Shown here in pieces: positions 1 through 8,838 of a stretch of 64,000 bases of DNA. The DNA comes from Stammera capleta_AF. GTDB lineage: Bacteria > Pseudomonadota > Gammaproteobacteria > Enterobacterales > Enterobacteriaceae. Position numbers and translations under genes: made by a program. The stretch is from contig CP144777.1 in NCBI GenBank assembly GCA_036689265.1, positions 62,001 through 126,000 on the forward strand, read 5' to 3'. Within the stretch, counting starts at the first letter, position 1, and every line of letters starts with the position of its first letter. Under the pieces are notes generated by a model. It saw only the letters and a program-made list of their open reading frames with translations, did no database searches and had not been told where the DNA came from.

Positions 1-1
1 A

Positions 2-190
2 TCTGCTAATTGTTTAAAAGCTGAATCTATAAATTATATAGGTGATTTAGTTCAAAGAACAGAGGTTGAGTTACTTAAAACTCCAAATTTAGGAAAAAAA
101 TCTTTAACTGAAATAAAAGATATTTTAGCAACTAAAGGTTTAACTTTGGGTATGAAATTAGAAAATTGGCCACCCGTTTTTACTGAATAA
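2..190 (+). CDS. rpoA: RNA polymerase alpha subunit, C-terminal end (partial)
   Basis: The window opens inside this gene, so only the last 62 codons and the TAA stop are present. They encode the end of the alpha C-terminal domain, which in bacteria contacts UP-element DNA and activators. The helix-hairpin-helix-like part (SANCLKAE, IGDLVQRTE, LLKTPNLGKKSL) and the ending LGMKLENWPP match the gammaproteobacterial protein almost residue for residue. It sits 16 bases upstream of rplQ, the same order as the end of the E. coli alpha operon. Identity is certain; the start lies outside the window. Confidence 0.97.
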   Translation, partial: SANCLKAESINYIGDLVQRTEVELLKTPNLGKKSLTEIKDILATKGLTLGMKLENWPPVFTE

Positions 191-206
191 TTTTTTAGGA
201 AAATAT

Positions 207-569
207 ATGCGTCATAGAAAATATGGTCGTAAATTAAATAGAAATAGTAGTCATAGAAAGTCTATGTTTAGAAACATGTTAATATCAGTAATAAAATATG
301 AGATAATTAAAACTACTTTATTTAAAGCAAAAGAATTAAGTAAATTGTTAGAATTTTTTATAAATGTATCTAAAATAGATAATTTATCTAATAGACGTTT
401 ATTGTATTCAAATATTGGTAATAAAAAAATAGTAAATAAATTATTTGTAAAATTTGGACCTAGATTTGTTGATCGTTGTGGTGGTTATACTAGAATAGTT
501 AAATGTGGTTTTAGAAATGGTGATAATTCATTATTATCATATATTGAAATATTAGGTAGAAATGTGTAG
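207..569 (+). CDS. rplQ: 50S ribosomal protein L17
   Basis: This encodes a 120-residue ribosomal protein L17 (about 127 in E. coli), a large-subunit protein near the peptide exit tunnel. The N-terminus MRHRKYGRKLNR is the family signature, followed by the conserved block around residues 80-115 (KFGPRF, GGYTRI, ELGRN-like ending EILGRNV). An AGGA Shine-Dalgarno-like motif lies just before the ATG. It follows rpoA with a 16-base gap and is probably cotranscribed with it as the last gene of the alpha operon. The protein is slightly shortened at the C-terminus. Confidence 0.97.
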   Translation: MRHRKYGRKLNRNSSHRKSMFRNMLISVIKYEIIKTTLFKAKELSKLLEFFINVSKIDNLSNRRLLYSNIGNKKIVNKLFVKFGPRFVDRCGGYTRIVKCGFRNGDNSLLSYIEILGRNV

Positions 570-618
570 TTAATTATATATATGTATTATATTAATTTTC
601 AAAAAAAAATATTTTTTT

Positions 619-1071
619 ATGAATGATTATGAAAAACATTTGTATTGGATGAGACATTCTTTATGTTTAGCAGACATATCTTATAATAATTTTGAGATAC
701 CTGTAGGATCTGTTGTTGTTTATAATAATATGTTAATATCTGAAGGTTGGAATAAATCAATTATGGATAATGATGTTACTTCTCATGCTGAAATAGTAGC
801 TATTAGGAAAGCTAATTTTTTAGTTAATAATTATCGTTTGTTTAATTTTGATATTTATGTTACTTTGGAACCATGTTTGATGTGTTTAGGAGCTATTATA
901 AATAGTAGAATTAGTAATCTTTATTTTGGTGCTAGTAGTGATAGTTTTTCAGTTTTTTCTTTTATTAAAAAAGAATATATAAAAGTTAAATTGAAGGTTT
1001 ATTCTGGATTTTTGAGAGATGAATGTTCTAATAAAATAAAAAATTTTTTTTTAAATTATTGTAGAGATTAA
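619..1071 (+). CDS. tadA: tRNA-specific adenosine deaminase
   Basis: This 150-residue protein matches TadA, which converts A34 to inosine in tRNA-Arg(ACG) so that CGU, CGC and CGA can be read. The zinc-dependent deaminase motifs are intact: HAE at about residues 54-56 (ligand His and proton-shuttling Glu) and PCLMC at about 88-92 (two Cys ligands). The N-terminal block WMRHSLCLA and the G-S-V-V-V strand follow the family pattern. The E. coli enzyme is about 167 residues, so the C-terminal helix is a little shorter. It lies between rplQ and alr, which is not an E. coli neighbourhood, so this junction reflects rearrangement. It is normally an essential gene. Confidence 0.93.
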   Translation: MNDYEKHLYWMRHSLCLADISYNNFEIPVGSVVVYNNMLISEGWNKSIMDNDVTSHAEIVAIRKANFLVNNYRLFNFDIYVTLEPCLMCLGAIINSRISNLYFGASSDSFSVFSFIKKEYIKVKLKVYSGFLRDECSNKIKNFFLNYCRD

Positions 1072-1102
1072 TTTTTTATTTATTTTAGTGTGTAAATTTT
1101 TT

Positions 1103-2200
1103 ATGAGACCTATATTTGTAGATATTAATATATGTAATTTAAAAAGAAATAATAAATTAATTAGAAATTTGTGTATTAATAAAAAAATATGGTTGGTTTT
1201 GAAGGCTAATGCTTATGGTCATGGTTTAAAGAATATATATTTTGGTTTAAATAATAATGATATTGATGGTTTAGCTGTTTTAAGTATTGATGAAGCTATT
1301 TTGTTACGTAATTTAGGGTTTAATAAATTAATATTATTATTAGAAGGATTTTTTGATTTGGAAGAATTAAAGTTGTGTTTAAAATTTAATTTTATTATTG
1401 TTATTCATAGTAAGTGGCAAATATATTTATTAAAAAAAGTAATAATTTATAACAAAATAGATGTTTTTTTAAAAATAAATTTTAATTTGAATAGATTAGG
1501 TTTTAGTTTGGATAAAATAAGTGAAATATTTTTTATTTTAAAAAATATTAATAATATTAGATATATATCTTTAATGTTACATTTTTCTAAATCTGATAAT
1601 TATGTTGAATTTAATAAATATATAGATAAATATATTAAATTATTGTTGAATTTAAATTTAAAATTTAAATATACATCTATTTTTAGTTCTTCAGGTATTA
1701 TTTGGCATTTAAATAAAATAAAAAGTGATTGGGTAAGAGCAGGAATAATTTTATATGGTTCTTCACCAACAAATAATTATTTGGATATAGTAAATTATGG
1801 TTTCAAACCAGTTATGACGTTTAGAAGTGAAATTATTTGTATACAGAAAGTTAAATTTGGTCATAATATAGGATATGGAGTTAATTATATATCTGATAGA
1901 GATAGATTTATAGGTATTGTTGCTTGTGGTTATGCTGATGGTTATCCTAGACAATTATCTAATAGATCTTTTGTATTAATAGATAATTATTTTAAGTGTA
2001 AAGTTATTGGTTCTATTTTTATGGATATGATGATTGTTGATTTATTAAATAATAGAAATATTTTTATAGGTTCTAAAGTTGAATTATGGGGAGAATATGT
2101 TTGCATTGATCATATAGCTAAATTAGCTAATACTATTAATTATCATTTAATGTGTTCCATTAATTTCAATAGGGTTAAATTTAATTTAATAGATAGTTAA
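1103..2200 (+). CDS. alr: Alanine racemase
   Basis: This is a PLP-dependent alanine racemase that makes D-alanine for the peptidoglycan stem peptide. The PLP-lysine motif KANAYGHGL lies near residue 35, EGFFD follows at about 85, the catalytic-Tyr region HNIGYGVNY at about 255, and GYADGYPR and MDMMIVDL mark the C-terminal beta domain. From the ATG at 1103 the length is 365 residues, close to the E. coli enzyme (about 359). A GTG at 1088 would add five residues, but the ATG gives an N-terminus (MRPIFVDIN) that aligns with the family. It complements the mur genes at 54402-64000. No separate second racemase is seen here. Confidence 0.93.
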   Translation: MRPIFVDINICNLKRNNKLIRNLCINKKIWLVLKANAYGHGLKNIYFGLNNNDIDGLAVLSIDEAILLRNLGFNKLILLLEGFFDLEELKLCLKFNFIIVIHSKWQIYLLKKVIIYNKIDVFLKINFNLNRLGFSLDKISEIFFILKNINNIRYISLMLHFSKSDNYVEFNKYIDKYIKLLLNLNLKFKYTSIFSSSGIIWHLNKIKSDWVRAGIILYGSSPTNNYLDIVNYGFKPVMTFRSEIICIQKVKFGHNIGYGVNYISDRDRFIGIVACGYADGYPRQLSNRSFVLIDNYFKCKVIGSIFMDMMIVDLLNNRNIFIGSKVELWGEYVCIDHIAKLANTINYHLMCSINFNRVKFNLIDS

Positions 2201-2237
2201 TTAATTATAAATATATTTTTCTATTTTTTTTATAAAG

Positions 2238-3098
2238 ATGATTACTTTTCAAAATTTAATTTTTATTTTACAAAAATATTGGTCTGGTGTTGGATGTAAT
2301 ATTATTCAATCTTTTGATTTAGAAATTGGTGCAGCTACTTTTCATCCAATAACTTTTTTTAGTTTTTTTTCAGAAGAAACAAAATTTTTTTCTTATGTTC
2401 AAGTATGTAGAAGACCTTCTGATAATAAATTTATTAATTCTGGTAATAGACTTCAACAATATTATCAATTTCAGGTTATAATTAAACCTTCAGTACATAA
2501 TTTGCAAGATTTGTATTTGAATTCTTTGAAATGTGTAGGTATAAATTTTGATTTATGTGAATTACGTTTTGTAGAAGACAATTGGGAAAATCCTACTTTA
2601 GGTGCATATGGTGTTGGTTGGGAAGTTTGGTTAGATGGAATGGAGATAAGTCAATTTACATATTTGAAACAGATGGCAGGTATAAATTGTAAATGTATTT
2701 TTGCAGAAATTACTTACGGGTTAGAAAGATTATCTCTTTATTTGCAAAAAAAAGATAATATATATGATATTATATGGAATAAAAACCATTTAGGTGATTT
2801 GAAATATGGTGATCTTTTTTTTAAAAATGAGTTAGATAAATCATATTTTAATTTATATGGATCTGATGTTAATTTTTTATTTTCTAGTTTTAATTTTTAT
2901 GAAATGCAATCTAGAAGGTTATTAAATTTAGATAATGTTTGTTTATATCAATCTTATGAATTTGTTATAAAAATGGTTCATGTTTTTAATTTGTTAGATT
3001 CTAGAAATTGTTTATCTGATATAAAGAGACAAAATTTGATTTTACGTACTAGAAGTTTGTTTAATAATATAGCTAATATATATATAAGTAGTATATAA
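2238..3098 (+). CDS. glyQ: Glycyl-tRNA synthetase alpha subunit
   Basis: This is the catalytic alpha subunit of the tetrameric (alpha2 beta2) bacterial glycyl-tRNA synthetase, which charges tRNA-Gly in the cytoplasm. At 286 residues it is slightly shorter than E. coli GlyQ (about 303). Diagnostic stretches include CRRPSDNK, NRLQQYYQFQVIIKPS, RFVEDNWENPTLGA, GWEVWLDGMEISQFTY and EITYGLERL (motif 3). The C-terminal tail of the E. coli protein is missing. It is followed after four bases by glyS, so the two subunits are translated from one transcript. Confidence 0.97.
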   Translation: MITFQNLIFILQKYWSGVGCNIIQSFDLEIGAATFHPITFFSFFSEETKFFSYVQVCRRPSDNKFINSGNRLQQYYQFQVIIKPSVHNLQDLYLNSLKCVGINFDLCELRFVEDNWENPTLGAYGVGWEVWLDGMEISQFTYLKQMAGINCKCIFAEITYGLERLSLYLQKKDNIYDIIWNKNHLGDLKYGDLFFKNELDKSYFNLYGSDVNFLFSSFNFYEMQSRRLLNLDNVCLYQSYEFVIKMVHVFNLLDSRNCLSDIKRQNLILRTRSLFNNIANIYISSI

Positions 3099-3102
3099 AC
3101 AA

Positions 3103-5079
3103 ATGTATAAAAATAATTTTTTATTAATAGAAATTTTTTTTGAAGAGTTACCATCTATATATGTGATTAAATTAAATAATAATTTTATTAAAAATAAGAT
3201 TGGTAATTTTATTGATGATTTTTTTTTTTATTCTCATATAGAATTTTATGTTACTTTAAGAAGAATATCTTTTGTAATTAATAATGTTAGATGTGTAAAT
3301 AATTTAAATAGACATAAATTTAAAAGTAAAATAATAAATTTAATAAAAAATTATTTATTTGTTTTTTTAAATAAATTATTTAAAGATTTTGTTTTAGTTA
3401 AATTTGATAAGAAGGATTTTAAATTTTTTTGTCCTATACGTAATGTTGTTATATTATTAAATAGTAGTGTAGTTGATGTAAAAATATTTAATTTTTTTCC
3501 TGTAGAAATATCGTATGGAAATAAATTTGTTGGATGTTCACATATTATAATAAGTCATGTTAATAATTATGTTTCTTATTTATATAATTATGGGAAAGTT
3601 ATTTTAGATTTTGATGAACGTAAAAATAAAATTGTTCAGTTTTTAAGGTTGTTGTTTTTAAAAAAGAAATATAATTTTAAGTATGATGATTATTTTTTAA
3701 ATGTTGTTTCTTCAATGATTGAATATCCAGTTTTTGTTATATCTAAATTTTCAGATAAATTTTTATTTCTTCCTATTGAGATTTTGTTATATATAATTAA
3801 GGATTTATATAGATGTTTTCCTATATTTAATAGCAAAAATAGTTTAACTAATAATTTTTTAATTGTAACTGAGATAAATGAACATGATGATAATTTGTTA
3901 AATATACAAATTAATTATAGAAAAAATATTGAATATAAGTTATCTAATGTATTGGAATTATATTATATTGATGTAAAAAATAATTTGATAAATTATTTAC
4001 CTAAATTAAAAGAGATTATTTTTTTTGATTATTTAGGAAATTTATATGATAAAACTAAAAGAATAAGACTTTTATCTATTAAAATATTTATTATTCTTAA
4101 AATGAAGTTTGATAAATGGGTATTATTTCGTTCTATTAGTTTAATTAAATGTGATTTATCTACTTCTTTATGTAAAGAATATATGAATTTTAAAGGTGTT
4201 ATTGGAATGTATTATTCTTTTTTAAGCAAAGAATCTTTTTATATATCATTGATTATTAAAGAACATTATTATCCAAGGTATTTTTATGATAAATTACCTT
4301 CTAATTTTTATAGTAAAATAATTTCTTTAAGTGATAAAATAGATACTGTTGTTGGAATATTATTATATGATTTATATTTTAGTGATAGTGTTTTTTATCA
4401 TAAAGTTAAATGTAGTAATGATCCTTATGGTGTAAAAAAATTAGTTTCTGTTATATTAAGATTGATTTTAGTTAGTAAATTATGTATTAATTTATTTGTT
4501 TTAGTTAAATTTTCTGTGTTGTTGTTTAATTTTATGTTTAAAATTACTAATTTTAAATATGATTGTGTTAATTATATAATGTGTTTTTTTTATAAACGTT
4601 TGTTTAATTATTTTGTTAATTTAGGTTATGAAAAAAAAATAGTAAATTCTTTCATTAATTTAAAGATTAATAATATTTTTGATATTGAAAATAGGATTAA
4701 TATTATTAGTCAATTAAAAGATTATGATATTTTTTTAAGTTTAATTAGTACTGTTAAAAGAATTAGAAATATAATTTATAAAAGTAGATTTATTATTAAT
4801 AAAGAAAAATTTAATGTTTTATATTTTATTAATAGAGAAGAATTTTTATTATATGATTATTTGTTATTTTTTGATGAACAAATAAAAATTTTTAATTTAG
4901 ATTTTAATTTTTATAATATAGTTGATGTTATGTTTTTATCATTTATTAAAATTAAAAATTTTTTTAATAATGTAAAAATAAATTCAGATAATTATTTTTT
5001 GACTAATAATAGATTATTTTTGTTAAATGAATTGTATAAAAAATTTTTAAGTATTATTGATTTTTCTGTATTTTATTAA
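3103..5079 (+). CDS. glyS: Glycyl-tRNA synthetase beta subunit
   Basis: This encodes the 658-residue beta subunit (about 689 in E. coli), needed for tRNA binding together with GlyQ. The N-terminus has the family pattern LLIEIFFEELP, and an HD-like segment LSDKIDTVVGILL lies at about residues 410-422. The sequence is highly diverged and loaded with Phe, Leu, Asn and Lys, as expected for a poorly constrained subunit on the T-rich strand. The frame is open throughout despite several long T runs. Its last 26 bases overlap the end of mnmA on the opposite strand. Identity rests on the motifs plus the glyQ neighbour. Confidence 0.93.
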   Translation: MYKNNFLLIEIFFEELPSIYVIKLNNNFIKNKIGNFIDDFFFYSHIEFYVTLRRISFVINNVRCVNNLNRHKFKSKIINLIKNYLFVFLNKLFKDFVLVKFDKKDFKFFCPIRNVVILLNSSVVDVKIFNFFPVEISYGNKFVGCSHIIISHVNNYVSYLYNYGKVILDFDERKNKIVQFLRLLFLKKKYNFKYDDYFLNVVSSMIEYPVFVISKFSDKFLFLPIEILLYIIKDLYRCFPIFNSKNSLTNNFLIVTEINEHDDNLLNIQINYRKNIEYKLSNVLELYYIDVKNNLINYLPKLKEIIFFDYLGNLYDKTKRIRLLSIKIFIILKMKFDKWVLFRSISLIKCDLSTSLCKEYMNFKGVIGMYYSFLSKESFYISLIIKEHYYPRYFYDKLPSNFYSKIISLSDKIDTVVGILLYDLYFSDSVFYHKVKCSNDPYGVKKLVSVILRLILVSKLCINLFVLVKFSVLLFNFMFKITNFKYDCVNYIMCFFYKRLFNYFVNLGYEKKIVNSFINLKINNIFDIENRINIISQLKDYDIFLSLISTVKRIRNIIYKSRFIINKEKFNVLYFINREEFLLYDYLLFFDEQIKIFNLDFNFYNIVDVMFLSFIKIKNFFNNVKINSDNYFLTNNRLFLLNELYKKFLSIIDFSVFY

Positions 5080-6172
5080 TAGGTATAGATTTATATATTT
5101 CTCCTCCTCCTAAACATATATTTTTTATATAAAATACAGCTGATTGTCCTGGTGTAACTGCAAAAATTGGAATTTTAAAAATAATTTTAAATATATTTTT
5201 TTTTGCAAATAATGTACATGATAATTCTTTTTGTTGATATCTGGTTTTTATTTTACATTTAAAAGGTATATCTATTTTTTTTTTGTATATAAAATGTATT
5301 TTTTTTAAAAAAAGCCCCTTAGAAAATAATAATTTATTGTTTTTACCTTTAGCAACTATTAAGGTATTTTTTTTTAAGTTTTTTTTTATTACATAATATG
5401 GTATTTTATAACCTCCACCTAAATTTAAATTTTTTCTTTGTCCTATTGTATAGAAAAATAAACCTGGATGTTTACCTAATATTTTATTATTAGTATTTAA
5501 TATTAATCCTGGTTTATTTTTTATATATTTTCCAATAAAATGAAAAAAATTTTTTTTTCCTATAAAACATATTCCTGTAGAATCTTTTTTTTTAGAGTTA
5601 ATTAGGTTTATGTTTGATGCTATTTTTCTTATTGTTTTTTTTTTGAATTTTCCTATAGGAAAAATACATTTTTTTAGTTGTTTTTGGTTTATTAAATGTA
5701 AAAAGTAGCTTTGATCTTTTTTTTTGTCTTTTCCTTTTAATAAAATATAATTATTTTTTTTAATTCTTTGTTTGTTAACGTAATGTCCTGTTGATAAAAA
5801 ATCTCCTTTTAATATTTTTATTGCAAATTTAAAAAAAATATCGAATTTTATTTTTTTATTACATAGAATATCTGGATTTGGTGTTTTTGATTTTTTTAAT
5901 TTATTTAAGAAAGTTAAAAATACATTATACCAGTATTCATTTGAAAAATTTATTTTTATTAATTTTATTTTTAGGTGTTTGCATATTTTTACGCAATCTT
6001 TGTAATCTTTTTTTGAATTACAAAATGTTTTTTTATCATCATTTTCCCAGCTTTTTATAAAAACACATTTTATATTATATCCTAATATTTTTAATATCCA
6101 TGCTGATACTGCTGAGTCTACTCCTCCTGATAATCCTAAAATTACTTTGTATGTTTTTATAATTTTTTTCAT
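5054..6172 (-). CDS. mnmA: tRNA 2-thiouridylase MnmA
   Basis: This 372-residue protein is the tRNA-specific 2-thiouridylase that installs sulfur on U34 of tRNA-Glu, tRNA-Gln and tRNA-Lys. The PP-loop ATP-binding motif GLSGGVDSAVSAW is at residues 13-25. The two catalytic cysteines lie in NPDILCN (about 103) and STGICFIG (about 200). The TGHY motif and the C-terminal PGQSAVFY beta-barrel segment are present. It accepts sulfur through the Tus relay, and a TusE-like protein is encoded at 53841-54122. It overlaps the 3' end of convergent glyS and follows lipA on the same strand after one base. No defect is seen. Confidence 0.96.
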   Translation of the reverse strand: MKKIIKTYKVILGLSGGVDSAVSAWILKILGYNIKCVFIKSWENDDKKTFCNSKKDYKDCVKICKHLKIKLIKINFSNEYWYNVFLTFLNKLKKSKTPNPDILCNKKIKFDIFFKFAIKILKGDFLSTGHYVNKQRIKKNNYILLKGKDKKKDQSYFLHLINQKQLKKCIFPIGKFKKKTIRKIASNINLINSKKKDSTGICFIGKKNFFHFIGKYIKNKPGLILNTNNKILGKHPGLFFYTIGQRKNLNLGGGYKIPYYVIKKNLKKNTLIVAKGKNNKLLFSKGLFLKKIHFIYKKKIDIPFKCKIKTRYQQKELSCTLFAKKNIFKIIFKIPIFAVTPGQSAVFYIKNICLGGGEIYKSIPINKIQKNQ

Positions 6173-6173
6173 T

Positions 6174-7026
6174 TTATATATTTGTTTTATAGTAAGAAGA
6201 TCTAATTAATGATCCTGAATATACGAATTTAAAACCTATTTTTTTTGCTTTTTTTTCTAAGTATTTAAATTCTTTTTTAGTTAAGTATTTTTTTGGTTTA
6301 AAATGGTTTTTTGTTGGTGGTAAGTATTGACCCATTGTTATTATGTTAACTTTTATTTTTTTTAATTTTTTAAATAGTTTTATAATTTCTTTTTTTTTTT
6401 CTCCTAAACCTAACATTATTCCTGATTTAGTAATTATTTTTGGGTTTTTTTGTTTAATTTTTTTTAATAAATTTATTGAAGATTTAAAATTAGATTTTGG
6501 TTTTATTATATGATGTAATCTTTTTATTGTTTCTAAATTGTGATTAAATATAAATGGAGGATTTTTAGAAAATATTTTTATAGCTAGTTTTGTGTTTTTT
6601 TTGAAATCAGGAACTAGTATTTCTATTTTTGTTTTTGGTGATTTTTTTTTAATTTCTTTTATACATTTATTATAATAATAAATACCGTTATCTTTTAAAT
6701 CATCTCTTGTTACTGATGTTATAATTATATATTTTAATTTCATATATATTATTGTTTTTATTATTTTTTTTAATTCTTTTGTATTTTTTTTTTTTTTTAG
6801 GTTTTCCTTTTTTTATGTTACAAAATGGACATTTTCTAGTGCAAATTGTTCCTAAAATCATAAAAGCTGCTTTTTTTTTATTAAAGCATTTATATATGTT
6901 TGGACAAGATAATTTTTTACATATAGTTTTTAAATTTTTTTTATGTAAATATTTTGAAAAAAAAATATTTTTATATAAATTTTTAGGTAATTTTATTTGT
7001 ATTTTTTTATTTGATATTTTTTTCAT
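6174..7026 (-). pseudogene. lipA: Lipoyl synthase, frameshifted at a poly(A) tract
   Basis: Lipoyl synthase is a radical-SAM enzyme that inserts two sulfurs into octanoyl groups on 2-oxoacid dehydrogenases. Here it is read in two frames. The first part (7026 to about 6784) carries the auxiliary-cluster cysteines C36, C41, C47 and the radical-SAM motif C62-T-R-K-C66-P-F-C69. The second part, up to the stop at 6174, carries TSVTRDDL, LVPDF, FNHNLET and the RSSY ending. The frame changes at a run of 15 A on the coding strand (T15 at 6784-6798). With one A fewer, the whole gene reads as about 283 codons, collinear with the E. coli protein (321). All motifs are conserved, so this looks like a functional gene needing polymerase slippage, or a homopolymer error, rather than old debris. 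Confidence 0.9.
6784..6798 (-). repeat. Poly(A)15 tract at the lipA frameshift
   Basis: There is an uninterrupted run of 15 T on the + strand, which is A15 on the lipA coding strand. It lies just after the radical-SAM cysteine motif and is the only place where the two lipA frames can be joined. Removing one A restores a continuous reading frame. Runs of this length are known slippage sites for RNA polymerase. Confidence 0.95.
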
Positions 7027-7036
7027 ATTTTTATAG

Positions 7037-7648
7037 TTAATTATTGTAAAAAAAAATAAAATTTTTAATAATTAAATTATTTAAATAAATATATTTTTTT
7101 ATTTTTTGAAAAGTTTTAAATTTATTTAAATTTGTTATTTTTATTTTTTTATTTCCGCATGGATTTATATAATTAAAATATTTTAAATTAGTTGAAATAT
7201 TTATTGAAAATCCATGCATAGAATATCCATTTTTTATTTTTATTCCTATAAAACAAACTTTGTGTTTTTTAATATAAATTCCAGGTGATTTTTTTTTTGT
7301 GTATGCATTTATATTATAAGTTTTTAATGTTTTTATAATAGTATTATGAATAATGTTTATTAGTTGTTTTATATAAATATTTTTTTTTTTAATATTTAAT
7401 AGTATATAAAATATTTTTTGTCCAGGTCCATGATATGTAATTTTTCCTCCTCTATCACTTTTATATACAGGTATGTTTTTTATATATTTTTTTTTTATTT
7501 GTTTTTGTGTTTTTCCAAGAACATATGTAGAATAATGTTCTAGTATCCATATTTCATCTTTAGTTGTTTTTTTTGCTTTATTTATAAATATTTCCATTTT
7601 TTTATTTGTTTCTTTCCATTTTTTTAATCCTAATTTTTTTATAATCAT
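7037..7648 (-). CDS. lipB: Octanoyl-ACP:protein N-octanoyltransferase
   Basis: LipB moves octanoate from acyl carrier protein to lipoyl domains, the step before LipA. The 203-residue protein has the substrate motif RGGKITYHGPGQ (about residues 67-78), the catalytic Lys region HKVCFIGIKI and the catalytic Cys in NPCG near residue 163, with MHGFSIN between them. Length is close to E. coli LipB (213). It lies 10 bases upstream of lipA, as in the E. coli dacA-ybeD-lipB-lipA region, with ybeD and ybeF lost. LipB is intact while lipA is frameshifted, which argues that the lipoylation pathway is still under selection. Confidence 0.95.
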   Translation of the reverse strand: MIIKKLGLKKWKETNKKMEIFINKAKKTTKDEIWILEHYSTYVLGKTQKQIKKKYIKNIPVYKSDRGGKITYHGPGQKIFYILLNIKKKNIYIKQLINIIHNTIIKTLKTYNINAYTKKKSPGIYIKKHKVCFIGIKIKNGYSMHGFSINISTNLKYFNYINPCGNKKIKITNLNKFKTFQKIKKYIYLNNLIIKNFIFFYNN

Positions 7649-7677
7649 ATTTAATTTTTTATTAATAATAAAAATTT

Positions 7678-8838
7678 TTATATTTTTGATTTTATAAATT
7701 TTATTAATGATTTTATTAAATTAATTTTTTTAATTTCTATCAAAGATACTAATGGATAATTTTTTATTATTTTTTTATTTTTTGTTAATAAATATAATTT
7801 ACCTATAGTTTGGTATTTTTTTATAGGTGCTAATATTTTTTTAACTTGATATTTATAGTTTATTTTAATAAATTTATATTTTTTTTTTTTTGGTAAAGTT
7901 ATATATATATTTTGAATTGTTCCTAAAGGTATTTTATTTTTATTTCCAAACCATATTTTTTCATATTTTATTATATGTTTTTTTTTAATAATTTTTTTTG
8001 TAAAAAAATTATTAAAACCCCAATGTAATATAATTTTATTGTCTTGTTCTCTATTAAAAGATGATTCAGCTCCTAATGTTACTAATATTAATCTTGTTTT
8101 TTTTTTTGTTGATGATGTTATAAAATTAAAACCTGCTATATCTGTATGACCTGTTTTAATGCCATCTATTTTTAAATTTTTTTTCCATAATAATTTGTTT
8201 CTATTTTTTTGTTTTATTTTATTAAAAGTAAATTCTTTTTGTTTATATATTTTATATTCTATTGGCAAATTTTTTATTAACAATCTACTTAAAATGGACA
8301 TATCTTTTGCTGTTGTATATTGATTTTCTATATCTAAACCATGTACTGATTTAAAATTTGTATTTTTTAATTTCATTTTTTTTGCATATTTATTCATTAG
8401 TATAATAAAATTATTTTCATTTTCAGTTATATATTTAGCAATTATAATACAGGCATCATTTCCTGATTGAATTATTATTCCTTTATTTAGGTCTTTTATT
8501 TTTATTTTATTTCCTATATTTAAGAATGTTAATGATGAATTTTTAAATTTATAATCATTTTTATCGTATATAATTTCTTTTATTGTTATTATATTGTTTA
8601 TATTTATTAAATTTGATTTAATTAATTTTCCTAAAATGTAACTTGTCATTATTTTAGTTAAACTTGCTGGAGCTAATTTTATGTTTGGATTTTTTTGTGT
8701 TAAGATTTTTCCTGAATTGTATTCAATTAAAATATATGCTTTAGAGTTTATGTTTTTGAATTCTGTTTTAGAATGTATATTTAGATTTATAAATATTTGT
8801 AAAATAATTATATATTTTTTAATTATATTTAATTTCAT
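7678..8838 (-). CDS. dacA: D-alanyl-D-alanine carboxypeptidase (PBP5/6 type)
   Basis: This 386-residue penicillin-binding protein trims the terminal D-Ala from peptidoglycan stem peptides in the periplasm. A hydrophobic signal-like segment spans about residues 7-22. The serine-peptidase triad is complete: PASLTKIM (S-x-x-K, near residue 60), SGND (near 125) and KTGHTD (near 229). The C-terminal beta domain is followed by an amphipathic helix-like end (LIKSLIKFIKSKI), as used by PBP5 for membrane attachment. A T13 run at 7879-7891 stays in frame. The start overlaps the end of rodA (8835) by four bases, so translation is probably coupled. Confidence 0.93.
   Translation of the reverse strand: MKLNIIKKYIIILQIFINLNIHSKTEFKNINSKAYILIEYNSGKILTQKNPNIKLAPASLTKIMTSYILGKLIKSNLININNIITIKEIIYDKNDYKFKNSSLTFLNIGNKIKIKDLNKGIIIQSGNDACIIIAKYITENENNFIILMNKYAKKMKLKNTNFKSVHGLDIENQYTTAKDMSILSRLLIKNLPIEYKIYKQKEFTFNKIKQKNRNKLLWKKNLKIDGIKTGHTDIAGFNFITSSTKKKTRLILVTLGAESSFNREQDNKIILHWGFNNFFTKKIIKKKHIIKYEKIWFGNKNKIPLGTIQNIYITLPKKKKYKFIKINYKYQVKKILAPIKKYQTIGKLYLLTKNKKIIKNYPLVSLIEIKKINLIKSLIKFIKSKI

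Noticed and set aside
1763..1954. Minus-strand open frame inside alr
   Set aside because: It lies entirely within a conserved gene and has low-complexity content with no start signal.
6700..7026. The two lipA reading frames as two separate genes
   Set aside because: They are consecutive halves of one enzyme joined at a homopolymer. Each half lacks motifs essential for the family, and no start signal for the second half is seen.
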